Assembly: GCA_964586055.1 (NCBI GenBank)
Contig: CAZPFX010000009.1
Span: 1 to 31,939, forward strand
Length of the DNA: 31,939 nt
Origin: UM-FILTER-42-14 sp964586055
GTDB lineage: Bacteria; Patescibacteriota; Microgenomatia; UBA1400; PJMF01
Reading direction: 5' to 3'
The position numbers and the translations under genes were made by a program. The notes under the pieces were generated by a model. The model saw nothing but the letters and a program-made list of their open reading frames with translations, was not told the DNA's origin and made no database searches. Shown in pieces: positions 7,158-15,368 of the stretch. Positions within the stretch are counted from its first letter, which is position 1. The number at the start of each line of letters is the position of its first letter.

Positions 7158-8111
7158 ATGACAAAACCCTTCGACGCTTTAGCCCTCGGTTCAATTTACC
7201 TCGATATTCATTACGGAGAGTTTCCTTTTGAGCCTGAGATCGGCATCCGTTCAGAAACAGAAACTGTTGGAAATGAAGTTCAACTTAGGGTAGGAGGTTC
7301 TGCTGCAAATTTTGCCCAAGTTGGCTCGAGCTTGGGACTAAAAACCGCGCTTGTTGCAAAAATTGGCCAGGATAGAGTGGGGAATATTGTCACTGATATT
7401 CTGAATGAACAAAATATTCTCAGACTTATTTTCACCGATCCAGAGGTAAATACTAATGTTAGCTCTCATTTTACCAATCCTCAAGGAGACACAATCCAGA
7501 CCACAGCTGGAACAGCAAACTTAGCACTTGATGGCGAAGATGCGATGAGAGTGGTGACTAATTATTTTAATAAAATCTCCGCCCTTTATATCGGTAGTTA
7601 CTTTAAGCTAACTATGCTCCAAGACAAATATGAGGCTATTGTCAAAAATGCGCGTCAGCACGATGTCTTAACTCTCCTTGATCATGGAATGATTAGTAAC
7701 GTTGTTCTAGAAAATCATATCGAGCAGGTCAAATCACTGGCTAAGATGGTTGATATTTACATTCCCAATGAACAAGAGTTCTTGACTATTTGGGGTGTCG
7801 AAACCATAGAAAAAGGTTTTGATCTACTGTCATCGCTACCTACTAGACCTATCATTGTCGTTACTCGTGGTGCAAATGGTGCAATCGGCCTAGATCAAGA
7901 TGGAAAGATTCACGACGTTCCAAGTTTTAAAGTTCAACCAAAAAATGCGGTTGGAGCTGGTGATAGTTTTAATGCTGGATTCCTGAAGGCCTGGCAAAAT
8001 AGTCACAATATGGAAGAAGCAATTCGGTACGCACACGCTGTTGCTGCTATCAGAATTTCAGAAGATGCATCTCCATCAAAAGAGTCGGTGCAGGCTTTAC
8101 TAGATAAATAA
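7158..8111 (+). CDS. PfkB/ribokinase-family carbohydrate kinase
   Basis: A 317-residue sugar kinase. PfkB signature 1 is VGGSAANFAQVGSSLG near residues 53-68. Signature 2, with the anion hole and catalytic base, is NAVGAGDSFNAGF with D269. The family phosphorylates sugars, nucleosides or fructose 6-phosphate using ATP. The substrate is not readable here, but the setting among hexose-phosphate enzymes and the absence of a classical PfkA gene in this cluster make a role as a hexose-phosphate kinase possible (inference). Start chosen at ATG 7158, 8 bases after an extended -10. It is separated by one base from the next gene, so the two are co-transcribed. Confidence 0.88.
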   Translation: MTKPFDALALGSIYLDIHYGEFPFEPEIGIRSETETVGNEVQLRVGGSAANFAQVGSSLGLKTALVAKIGQDRVGNIVTDILNEQNILRLIFTDPEVNTNVSSHFTNPQGDTIQTTAGTANLALDGEDAMRVVTNYFNKISALYIGSYFKLTMLQDKYEAIVKNARQHDVLTLLDHGMISNVVLENHIEQVKSLAKMVDIYIPNEQEFLTIWGVETIEKGFDLLSSLPTRPIIVVTRGANGAIGLDQDGKIHDVPSFKVQPKNAVGAGDSFNAGFLKAWQNSHNMEEAIRYAHAVAAIRISEDASPSKESVQALLDK

Positions 8112-8112
8112 T

Positions 8113-9366
8113 ATGAATTCATTACCCTTGGTAATATTGGCCGCAGGCAAGAACTCACGTTTTTTTCCATTAAATTATGGAACCCATAAAGGCTTCTTTG
8201 AGCTTTGTGGGGAACCCTTAATTGTTAATTTACTAAGAAGCGCAGAAATCGCAGGCGTAGAGAAGGTTTTTATCATTGTTTCTAGCAAGGAAAACAACGA
8301 AAACAATCAGTCATTGCTGAGGAGTTTTAATTTTAAACTTGAGATTTCTTTCATCGAGCAAGTGAGCCCACTGGGAATGGGGAACGCACTTCTCTTAGCA
8401 AAAGATCATCTCCAAGGACGTTTTCTAGTCGCAAGTCCATATCACGTAAACTCCTCGACAACTCTCTTAGACTTAATCAGAAAACAAGAGGAAACTAGTG
8501 CGGAATGTGTCCTTATCGGGACTCACACACAAAACCCAGAGCGATATGGCATTTTGCAAACTGCCGCTGATAAAGTCACAGGAGTTATTGAAAAACCTCA
8601 AAAACCAATTTCAAAAATCAAGCTTTCAAGTCTTTATTTATTGTCTAGCAAAATGCTTGATATCTTAAGCAATTTAGAAGTTTCAGAATATAATTTTGAA
8701 ACCGCTCTGAACAAAGTTTGTGAGACAAATGATGTGCGATGGATAGAGGGACTTTACGAGCTCCCCACTCTTAAGTACGCCTGGGATTTACATGCTCTAA
8801 AAACCAAATTGTTGTCAAATAAAAAAAGTTACTCCTCTCCAACTGCACAAATAGCCAAGACCGCAATCATTGATGATGAGGCAGGGCCAGTTTTGATTGC
8901 TGATGGCGCTCAAATAAAAGACTTTGTCACTATTGTAGGACCAGCATTCATAGGCGAGAACGCGCTGATTGGCAACTACTCCATGATTCGTGAAAGCAGT
9001 GTTGAAAGAAACTGCATAGTTGGAGCTTACACTGAGATCGTTCGCTCGATCTTAAGTCCGGGAGTGAGCATTCATCAAAGCTACTGCGCAGATAGTATTT
9101 TGGGAAGCAAAACCAAGGTTGGTGCTGGCTTAGTAACTGCGAACAAACGACTCGACAGAAGAAACGTAAAGGTTAAAGTGAAGAACGAGTTAGTTGATTC
9201 CGGCGTAAACGGTTTTGGTTTAATAACTGGGGAATCTGTTCAGCTTGGAATTTCTGTGGCTACTATGCCCGGAACTCTGGTCGGAAATCATGTTCAAGTT
9301 TTTCCAAATCAAGAACTTTCACACACAATCGATCCAAATTCATTAGTAATAAATAACGGGAAGTGA
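8113..9366 (+). CDS. Sugar-1-phosphate nucleotidylyltransferase with C-terminal left-handed beta-helix
   Basis: A 417-residue two-domain enzyme. The N-terminal nucleotidyltransferase domain (about residues 1-230) starts LVILAAGKNSRFFPLN; the usual G-x-G-T-R becomes GKNSR and the usual P-K becomes HKG, a diverged version of the signature. The C-terminal part from about residue 240 has hexapeptide repeats of a left-handed beta-helix (IADGAQI, IGENALIG, VGAGLVTANKRL), as in archaeal bifunctional GlmU-like enzymes. It probably makes an NDP-sugar, UDP-GlcNAc or NDP-glucose/mannose, from the product of the upstream mutase. Acetyltransferase activity of the helix domain is uncertain. Its stop overlaps the next gene (GTGA). 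Confidence 0.82.
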   Translation: MNSLPLVILAAGKNSRFFPLNYGTHKGFFELCGEPLIVNLLRSAEIAGVEKVFIIVSSKENNENNQSLLRSFNFKLEISFIEQVSPLGMGNALLLAKDHLQGRFLVASPYHVNSSTTLLDLIRKQEETSAECVLIGTHTQNPERYGILQTAADKVTGVIEKPQKPISKIKLSSLYLLSSKMLDILSNLEVSEYNFETALNKVCETNDVRWIEGLYELPTLKYAWDLHALKTKLLSNKKSYSSPTAQIAKTAIIDDEAGPVLIADGAQIKDFVTIVGPAFIGENALIGNYSMIRESSVERNCIVGAYTEIVRSILSPGVSIHQSYCADSILGSKTKVGAGLVTANKRLDRRNVKVKVKNELVDSGVNGFGLITGESVQLGISVATMPGTLVGNHVQVFPNQELSHTIDPNSLVINNGK

Positions 9367-9368
9367 TC

Positions 9369-10448
9369 ATGGAAGAAACCAATTTTTTGGATAATCAAAA
9401 AGCAATGGCTGAGCTAGATAAGTCAAACATGCGTGGCTCTATTGAGGAGTTGGGTCAACAAGTCCAACATGTCTGGCAACAAGCCGCTGAAGTTGAAATT
9501 GATCCTTCATATAAAGAGGTAAGTAATATTGTCGTTGGAGGCATGGGTGGATCAGCGCTTGGAACTCATGTGATCCAGTCTGTTTTTAAAGACGAAATTT
9601 CAGTTCCAATCAACGTAGTTCCTGACTACCATTTGCCTGCATATGTGAATGAAAATACACTTTTCGTTGCCTCGAGCTACTCAGGGACAACAGAAGAAAC
9701 TCTTAGCTCCACCAAGGAAGCTCTTAAAAGAGGGGCTAAGGTAGTTGGCATAACTTCGGGCGGTGACTTGGCAGAACTTTTGAAGACGGCAAATAAACCG
9801 GCCTTAGTCTTTGATCCAATTCACAACCCTTCTGGGCAGCCTCGCATGGCTCTAGGATACTCAGTTTTTGGTCAAATTGCCTTGTTTTCGAAAATTGGCT
9901 TGATTAATGTTTCGGAAGAAGCCCAGTCGACCGTGTTAGAAGCGATAGCAAAAATGCACCTCAAGACAAGTGTCGCCATTCCAACTGAACAAAACCCTGC
10001 TAAGCTTTTAGCTTTCGAATTCAGCAATAGAATCCCAATTCTCACTGTGGCTGAGCATTTAGAAGGTTCGGCTCATGTGGTTGCCAATCAGCTCAATGAG
10101 AACGCCAAAACTTACTCAGAGTATCGAGTAATTCCTGAAATTAATCACCACTTATTAGAAGGTCTTCAGTTTCCTCAAAACAGAGACGAGATGCTGTTCT
10201 TTCTTTTAGTTCATTCAGATTTGTATCTTCAAAGTAACGAAAAAAGGATGACCTTAACGAGCGAGATCCTTAAAAATAACGATATTGGCTTTCAAATTCT
10301 GAAACTAGCCAGTTCCTCGAAGCTCAGTCAAGCCTTTGAGTTACTGACTTTTGGGGCTTATGTTTCATACTATCTAGCTTTGATTCATCGAGTAGATCCA
10401 GCTCCGATTCCAGTTGTGGATTGGTTCAAGTCCCAACTCAAGCAGTAA
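9369..10448 (+). CDS. Bifunctional phosphoglucose/phosphomannose isomerase
   Basis: A member of the SIS-domain PGI/PMI family found in archaea and some bacteria, converting glucose 6-phosphate and mannose 6-phosphate to fructose 6-phosphate. The first SIS domain shows GGMGGSALG near residue 54 and the phosphate-binding ASSYSGTTEET near 99; NPSGQPRMALG follows. The catalytic region includes EFSNRIPIL, EHLEGSAHV and the INHHLLEGL block with its conserved His pair. About 359 residues fits the family. An alternative start is GTG 9363, which overlaps the upstream stop (GTGA); ATG 9369 is preferred as the commoner codon. Together with the mutase it links mannose and glucose metabolism to glycolysis. 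Confidence 0.88.
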   Translation: MEETNFLDNQKAMAELDKSNMRGSIEELGQQVQHVWQQAAEVEIDPSYKEVSNIVVGGMGGSALGTHVIQSVFKDEISVPINVVPDYHLPAYVNENTLFVASSYSGTTEETLSSTKEALKRGAKVVGITSGGDLAELLKTANKPALVFDPIHNPSGQPRMALGYSVFGQIALFSKIGLINVSEEAQSTVLEAIAKMHLKTSVAIPTEQNPAKLLAFEFSNRIPILTVAEHLEGSAHVVANQLNENAKTYSEYRVIPEINHHLLEGLQFPQNRDEMLFFLLVHSDLYLQSNEKRMTLTSEILKNNDIGFQILKLASSSKLSQAFELLTFGAYVSYYLALIHRVDPAPIPVVDWFKSQLKQ

Positions 10449-10465
10449 CGCTTAACTCGAGGGTG

Positions 10466-10474
10466 TGCTAAGAT
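10466..10474 (+). promoter_or_regulatory. Extended -10 promoter (TGC TAAGAT) upstream of the GTG at 10481
   Basis: TG-C-TAAGAT at 10466-10474 is followed by 6 bases and then GTG 10481. There is no Shine-Dalgarno, so the GTG is probably the first codon of a leaderless message. Confidence 0.5.
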
Positions 10475-10480
10475 GGTTGG

Positions 10481-11594
10481 GTGTCTGCCATTCTCACAAT
10501 TGATCAAGTCCGTTCTCTCGCTGTTTCTGAAACTGGTGAGCTGATTCAAAGACTCGCTCAAGCAAAAAAAGCTGGCGTCAAGATTGCTCCAACAATTTGC
10601 ATCACGAGAACAGCTTTGCGACAAGTTCTAGCCGATAATTCAAAATTTTCAAAGCATTTGAGCGCATTTACTGACACCAGTGACCCCGTAAAACAACGCG
10701 TAGCAGAGGAGCAGTTATTCTATCTCTTTGCAGAAATTAAGTTTTCAGAAAAATTCATTGCAGAGATTGCCCGACTTTATCAAGATTATCTTGGTGAATC
10801 ATTCGTCAGGATCATGCCAGGTTCTTCAGAAAATATTCTTGGCGATGCCAATATCTTTGACTCACTTAAGCAAACTTGGGCGGAGCAAATTTCCAAAACA
10901 CTCGAGTCCGATCATTCTCACGCATTGTCCAACCTGACAATACCGATTCTGATTCAAGCTCAACTTCAAGCCACTGCTTCTGGAACGGTCTCTGGCACCG
11001 AAATTAAAGCTCGCCTTGGGGTTAAAAATCTTGGCAATGATATTAAGAATGAGATTGACTCATATTTTTTCTCAAAATCCTCAGAGCATGAGGTCAGCTC
11101 AGAAATTGGGAACAAGAGCGTTTTTTTTGAGAGAGAGCTGGATAAGTTTTTACAAAAAAAAGCCCAGAAAAAACAAGCAATCTCCAGAGCAATTGATAAA
11201 AAAACCACTAGCGAACTAATTGAAATTTATAGATCTATAAAACGTAAAACTCTGAATCCGATTCTGTTTGAGTGGGAAAAAGATGGAAATCAACTTTGGA
11301 TAACAAGCATTAGTGATTTTGAAGTTCCAGTTATAAAGGAAAAAAGTGAAAAACCAAAATCAACTAAAGAAATTGTTATTTTAGATGACTGGCCACACCA
11401 AATTTGTCNNNNNNNNNNNNNNNNNNNNNNNNNNNNNNNNNNNNNNNNNNNNNNNNNNNNNNNNNNNNNNNNNNNNNNNNNNNNNNNNNNNNNNNNNNNN
11501 NNNNNNNNTCTACAGTGAAGAACTCCTTGGTGCCATTTGTTCAAAAACGAATTTTGATTTAATATCTAATATGCTCGGTGAGCTTGAGCAATGA
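10481..11594 (+). CDS. Diverged PEP/pyruvate-binding-domain protein (PpsA/PPDK N-terminal-like), interrupted by assembly gap
   Basis: The first 309 residues resemble the ATP-grasp PEP/pyruvate-binding domain of PEP synthase and pyruvate phosphate dikinase. The opening KAGVKIAPTICITRTAL parallels the family G-x-x-VPPGFVIT start. SFVRIMPGSSENILGD sits where VRSSA..ED is expected, and PILIQAQLQATASGTVSG where VQ-x-M-V-x-x-x-x-SGV is expected. Several usual active-site residues are replaced, so activity is doubtful. A 100-N gap breaks the frame. After it, a frame encoding YSEELLGAICSKTNFDLI and ending at 11594 is the likely C terminus. The true length is unknown because 100 N is normally a placeholder. 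Its place before enolase and iPGM suggests a PEP-linked role or regulator. Confidence 0.55.
11409..11508. other. Assembly gap (100 N)
   Basis: Exactly 100 unknown bases, the conventional placeholder for a scaffold join of unknown length. Reading frame and distance across it carry no information, and other genes or domains could be hidden here. Confidence 0.98.
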
Positions 11595-11612
11595 GTCTGA
11601 AGGAAGTAAGAT
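11584..11612 (+). promoter_or_regulatory. Promoter of the enolase gene
   Basis: TTGAGC (11584-11589), a 17-base spacer and TAAGAT (11607-11612). The -10 ends 6 bases before ATG 11619, so the enolase mRNA should be leaderless. The -35 lies inside the end of the upstream coding frame. Confidence 0.6.
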
Positions 11613-11618
11613 AGTACT

Positions 11619-12932
11619 ATGCCCAACATTCAAGGAGTCTACGCTCGCGAGATTCTAGACTCACGAGGAATTCCGACTTTAGAGTGCACGCTTTGGCTAG
11701 ATTCTGGTGGCGTTGTGGCCACTAGTGTCCCCACGGGTACCTCAGTCGGTAAATACGAAGCCCACGAACTCAGAGATGGAGATCCCGATCGACTGTCGGG
11801 AAAGGGCGTTTTGCAGGCTGTAAATAACGTCAACACCATCATTGCTCCTCAGTTGGTTGGCAAAGACCCGACTATGCAGCAAGAAATAGATGATTTGATG
11901 ATCCAGCTTGATGGTAAGGCAAATAAGTCAAATTTAGGCGCCAATGCCTTGTTGGCAGTTTCACAGGCAGTTTGTAAAGCCGGGGCTTTATCCCAAAACA
12001 TGCCTCTCTACTATTACTTGTTCCAAAAGTACGAATTAATGAGAGAGCTGATGATCCCAAGTTGTATCTACACACTCATTAACGGCGGCGAGCACGGTGC
12101 AGATAACTTAGACATTCAGGAATTCCAAATAATTCCGGCCAGCCATATAGATTTCCCCGACTCTCTTAATCTCGCCACAACACTTTTTCAAAAACTTGAA
12201 GAGGTCCTCATTATTAAAGGCGCAATTCACTCTGTCGGACTCGTGGGAGGCTTTACCCCAAACCTTTACAGCAATAGCGACGTTTTCGAAATTTTAGTTG
12301 AAACAATAAAATCCAGCCCCTATACACTAGCCCAGGATTTATTCTTTGGAGTTGATGCAGCCGCAAGTGAATTTTACAGCGGTGGCAAATATACGCTTAG
12401 AGATAGAGCTGAAGCCTACTCAACCAAAGACCTACTGGAGTATTACAACAAACTTAGAAGTCTTTATAACGTCTTTTATCTTGAAGATCCCTTTGCAGAA
12501 GATGATCTTGATGGCTGGAAAGAAGTCACTAAGACCCTGGGAGAAACCACGAAAATTGTGGGAGACAGTTTGCTCGCGACTAACGTAGATAAAGTCAGAG
12601 ATGCCATTGCGAAAGGGCACTGCAACACACTTCTAGTAAAGCCAAATCAGGTTGGGACAATTTCGGAAACAATTGATGTTATTAAAGTTGCCAGAGAAGC
12701 CGGTTGGCAAATCGTCATGTCTCATCGAAGTGGTGAAACAAACGATGATTTTATTGCTGATTTTGCGGTTGGGACTGGAGCCGAATATACAAAATTTGGA
12801 CCAGCGAATAGAGGAGAGAGAGTAGCGAAATATAATAGACTCTCGCAGATTTATATCGAACTTGAACAGGTGCGTTTAAAAAATGAACAACAACAGGCCA
12901 CTTCTGCGGCAATTTCGAATCCGACATCATGA
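11619..12932 (+). CDS. eno: Enolase (phosphopyruvate hydratase), diverged active site
   Basis: A 437-residue enolase converting 2-phosphoglycerate to PEP. Most active-site residues are present: S42 in the mobile loop (PTGTSVG instead of PSGASTG), H159 in INGGEHG, E168, metal ligands D246, E289 and D316, catalytic K341, H369 in SHRSGET, and K392. The universally expected GDEGG motif is GLVGG at 207-211, so the Asp-Glu pair is Leu-Val, and the equivalent of yeast Glu211 is missing. GDDL has become GDSL. Family membership is certain; full activity is not. The stop overlaps the iPGM start (ATGA), so the two sequential glycolytic enzymes are coupled. The mRNA is probably leaderless. Confidence 0.95.
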   Translation: MPNIQGVYAREILDSRGIPTLECTLWLDSGGVVATSVPTGTSVGKYEAHELRDGDPDRLSGKGVLQAVNNVNTIIAPQLVGKDPTMQQEIDDLMIQLDGKANKSNLGANALLAVSQAVCKAGALSQNMPLYYYLFQKYELMRELMIPSCIYTLINGGEHGADNLDIQEFQIIPASHIDFPDSLNLATTLFQKLEEVLIIKGAIHSVGLVGGFTPNLYSNSDVFEILVETIKSSPYTLAQDLFFGVDAAASEFYSGGKYTLRDRAEAYSTKDLLEYYNKLRSLYNVFYLEDPFAEDDLDGWKEVTKTLGETTKIVGDSLLATNVDKVRDAIAKGHCNTLLVKPNQVGTISETIDVIKVAREAGWQIVMSHRSGETNDDFIADFAVGTGAEYTKFGPANRGERVAKYNRLSQIYIELEQVRLKNEQQQATSAAISNPTS

Positions 12933-14629
12933 CAGGAGGAATAGCAGCTACCCCCATTGTCACATCTAGTCCCATTGACAGCTCCTTGATTCAGCAAAGT
13001 TACACTGGTCCTAAACCTACATTACTTCTTGTACTCGATGGCTGGGGAATTGGTCCAAAGACCGCAGGAAATGCTATTGCAGCTGCAAAAACTCCAAACA
13101 TTGATGGCTACTGGATTTCCTATCCTCATACCCAGCTAGCGGCCAGCGGTCAGGCAGTGGGATTGCCTCAAGGAGAGGATGGCAATACTGAAACAGGTCA
13201 CTTAAACATTGGAGCAGGACACATTGTTTTCCAAGACTTGCCACGAATTAACATGGCAATTGCAGATGGTTCATTTTTTTCAACGCCTGCGTTTTTGAGC
13301 GCAATCCAACACGTCAGAAATAATAACAGTAGCCTGCATCTGATGGGTCTAGTCGGAGCGGGTGGAGTCCACTCAAACATCGAACATCTTTATGCACTAT
13401 TAAATTTTTGTAAACAACAGCAAGTCCAAAAAGTATTCATCCACGCCTTTACTGACGGAAGAGACTCGCCGCCAACTTCCGGGATTGAGTACATTCGACA
13501 ATTAACATTGCGCTGCGAACAAATGGGAGTTGGCAAAATAGCCACTATCATGGGGCGCTACTACGCGATGGACAGAGATCATAAGTGGGATCGTATAGAA
13601 AAAGCATACGACGCTTTAACAATTGGCAGTCCCGACTCATGTATTCTCGACCCGATAGCCTCCCTACAAGCGCAGTATGACCAAAATATCACTGACGAAT
13701 TTATAGAACCCATTAGTATTTGTGACCAGGATGGCTCTCATCGACTCATCTCTGAGAATGACGCTGCAATTTTCTTTAACTATCGTGTTGATAGACCTAG
13801 AGAGCTAACTCGCGCCTTCGTAATGCAAGACTTCGAACAAGGTATCCACAATCTGGCTTTTGATCCATACACAGAGAAGTATGAGAAAACTAATATCCAG
13901 AAACAAACGAGTATTGAGACTTTTCAGAGAAAAAAAAGAATTGGCAACCTATACTTTGTGACCATGACTGAGTACGAAGCTCACATACCTGTCGATGTCG
14001 CTTTCCCTCCACAAAAAGTGCGCCAGCCACTAGGGCAAGTACTTGCACAAAATGGCCTCAGGCAGCTTCGCATCACCGAAACTGAAAAAGAAAGATTTGT
14101 TACCTACTACATGAATGGACAAAAAGAAGAAATGTTTGCTGGCGAAACAAGAATAATCATTCCTTCTAAAGGGGTAAAGTCGTATGACCAAGCCCCAGAA
14201 ATGAGCGCCTACGAAATAGCTGATGAGATGATTAAATACATATTGGCAGATAAGGCAGACGTTATTATTGCCAACATTTGTAACGGAGATATGGTTGGTC
14301 ATACTGGGAATTTTGATGCATCAGTTAAAGCCTGTGAAATAGTTGACGAAGTTGTTGGGAAAATAGTTAGCACTGTTCTCCAAAAAAATGGTGTTATTCT
14401 CATCACGGCTGATCATGGAAATGTTGAAGAGCTCATTAATACAGAAACAGGCGCAGTAGATACTGAGCACTCTGCTTTTCCGGTTCCACTGATGATAATT
14501 GGCAACCAATTTGCTAACAATGGCACCTTGCTTCCAACGGGAATTTTAGCTGATGTAGCGCCAACAATGCTAAAAATTATGGGAATACATCCACCCGAAA
14601 GCATGACTGGCAGGGCGTTGCTTGTATAG
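12929..14629 (+). CDS. gpmI: 2,3-bisphosphoglycerate-independent phosphoglycerate mutase
   Basis: A 566-residue iPGM of the alkaline phosphatase superfamily, interconverting 3- and 2-phosphoglycerate. Metal-binding LVLDGWG (D37), FTDGRDSPPTSG, NGDMVGHTGNFDAS and ADHGNVEEL are all present. The nucleophile motif normally GNSE-V/T-GH reads GNTETGH, so Thr87 takes the place of the phosphorylated Ser62 of the Geobacillus enzyme. The protein is about 55 residues longer than typical, with about 28 extra polar residues before the first beta strand. The start is fixed by the ATGA overlap with eno. Mutase and enolase catalyse consecutive steps, so coupled expression makes sense. Confidence 0.93.
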   Translation: MTGGIAATPIVTSSPIDSSLIQQSYTGPKPTLLLVLDGWGIGPKTAGNAIAAAKTPNIDGYWISYPHTQLAASGQAVGLPQGEDGNTETGHLNIGAGHIVFQDLPRINMAIADGSFFSTPAFLSAIQHVRNNNSSLHLMGLVGAGGVHSNIEHLYALLNFCKQQQVQKVFIHAFTDGRDSPPTSGIEYIRQLTLRCEQMGVGKIATIMGRYYAMDRDHKWDRIEKAYDALTIGSPDSCILDPIASLQAQYDQNITDEFIEPISICDQDGSHRLISENDAAIFFNYRVDRPRELTRAFVMQDFEQGIHNLAFDPYTEKYEKTNIQKQTSIETFQRKKRIGNLYFVTMTEYEAHIPVDVAFPPQKVRQPLGQVLAQNGLRQLRITETEKERFVTYYMNGQKEEMFAGETRIIIPSKGVKSYDQAPEMSAYEIADEMIKYILADKADVIIANICNGDMVGHTGNFDASVKACEIVDEVVGKIVSTVLQKNGVILITADHGNVEELINTETGAVDTEHSAFPVPLMIIGNQFANNGTLLPTGILADVAPTMLKIMGIHPPESMTGRALLV

Positions 14630-14650
14630 AAATTTAAGTTGTTTTGATAG

Positions 14651-14667
14651 TCTTTGATCATCAAAGA
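14651..14667. repeat. Inverted repeat (8-1-8) between gpmI and lexA
   Basis: TCTTTGAT-C-ATCAAAGA is a perfect 8-base inverted repeat 22 bases after the gpmI stop and about 80 bases before the lexA start. It lacks a T-run, so it is not a standard terminator. It might be an operator, possibly a LexA site, but I see no second clear copy before uvrB or uvrA. Confidence 0.45.
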
Positions 14668-14747
14668 TCTAGTTGCAGATTCGCATCATATTCGGTTATC
14701 CTGTGTTTGCTTTGGGTAAGGTACGCCCGAACATAAAGGATATAAAT

Positions 14748-15368
14748 ATGGCAGTCACACTATACAAAAGACAAAGACAAATTGTTGACTTCATCGCCCA
14801 GTACTTACAAAAAAACGGATACGCTCCTACTTTAAGAGAAATTGCTGATTCATTGGGAGTCTCTTCGTTGGCTACAGTTCACGAGCATCTTCAAGCCCTT
14901 CAAAGAAAAAAGGTTATTAAAAGACATGAGGGTGCAGTTCGAGGCATTGAGCTGCTTGATCGCACCTTCGTTCGCATGTCTGATAACGTTGACCTACCGC
15001 TTCTTGGATTTATCGCTGCGGGTTCACCAATCGAGCCTCATACTGATCCCAACGCCACCTTTAAGGTCTCTCCCGAAATGATCAGTGGCAAAAAGCGCTC
15101 TTATGTTCTACAAGTCAAAGGAAAATCTATGATTGAAGATCATATTGATGAAGGTGACTACGTTGTCATAGAAGAAACTCAGAGTGTGAACGACGGCGAT
15201 ATCGTCGTTGCTCTTCTAGATAATGGACTTGCTACTCTAAAGCGTTTCTACCGCGAAATGACTAGAGTCAGACTCGAACCAGCTAACTCCACCATGAGTC
15301 CAATCTATGCCACCAATGTGCAGATTCAGGGACGAGTTGTCGGCCTGATTCGTAAATTTCGCTATTAA
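14748..15368 (+). CDS. lexA: LexA repressor (SOS response)
   Basis: A 206-residue LexA. The N-terminal winged helix-turn-helix is at about 1-70 (QIVDFIAQYLQKNGYAPTLR, then SVSSLATVHEHLQALQ-like recognition region). The self-cleavage site is Ala91-Gly92 in FIAAGSP. The catalytic dyad is Ser127 in GKSMIED and Lys165 in ATLKRF. Start chosen at ATG 14748 because MAVTLYKRQRQ matches the LexA N terminus and AAAGGA (14735-14740) is a good Shine-Dalgarno 7 bases upstream; the frame could open earlier at TTG 14673. A possible -10 TAAGGT lies at 14717-14722. It represses DNA-repair genes, and uvrB and uvrA lie about 2.4 kb downstream. The stop TTAA palindrome is shared with the convergent gene. Confidence 0.95.
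   Translation: MAVTLYKRQRQIVDFIAQYLQKNGYAPTLREIADSLGVSSLATVHEHLQALQRKKVIKRHEGAVRGIELLDRTFVRMSDNVDLPLLGFIAAGSPIEPHTDPNATFKVSPEMISGKKRSYVLQVKGKSMIEDHIDEGDYVVIEETQSVNDGDIVVALLDNGLATLKRFYREMTRVRLEPANSTMSPIYATNVQIQGRVVGLIRKFRY

Noticed and set aside
11409..11508. Apparent frameshift of the PEP/pyruvate-binding gene across the N stretch
   Set aside because: 100 N is a placeholder of unknown length, so the frame on the far side means nothing about a real frameshift.
14691..14747. Classical LexA box (E. coli CTGT-N8-ACAG or Gram-positive GAAC-N4-GTTC) before lexA
   Set aside because: Only half sites (such as GAAC) are present; no full box on reading both strands.
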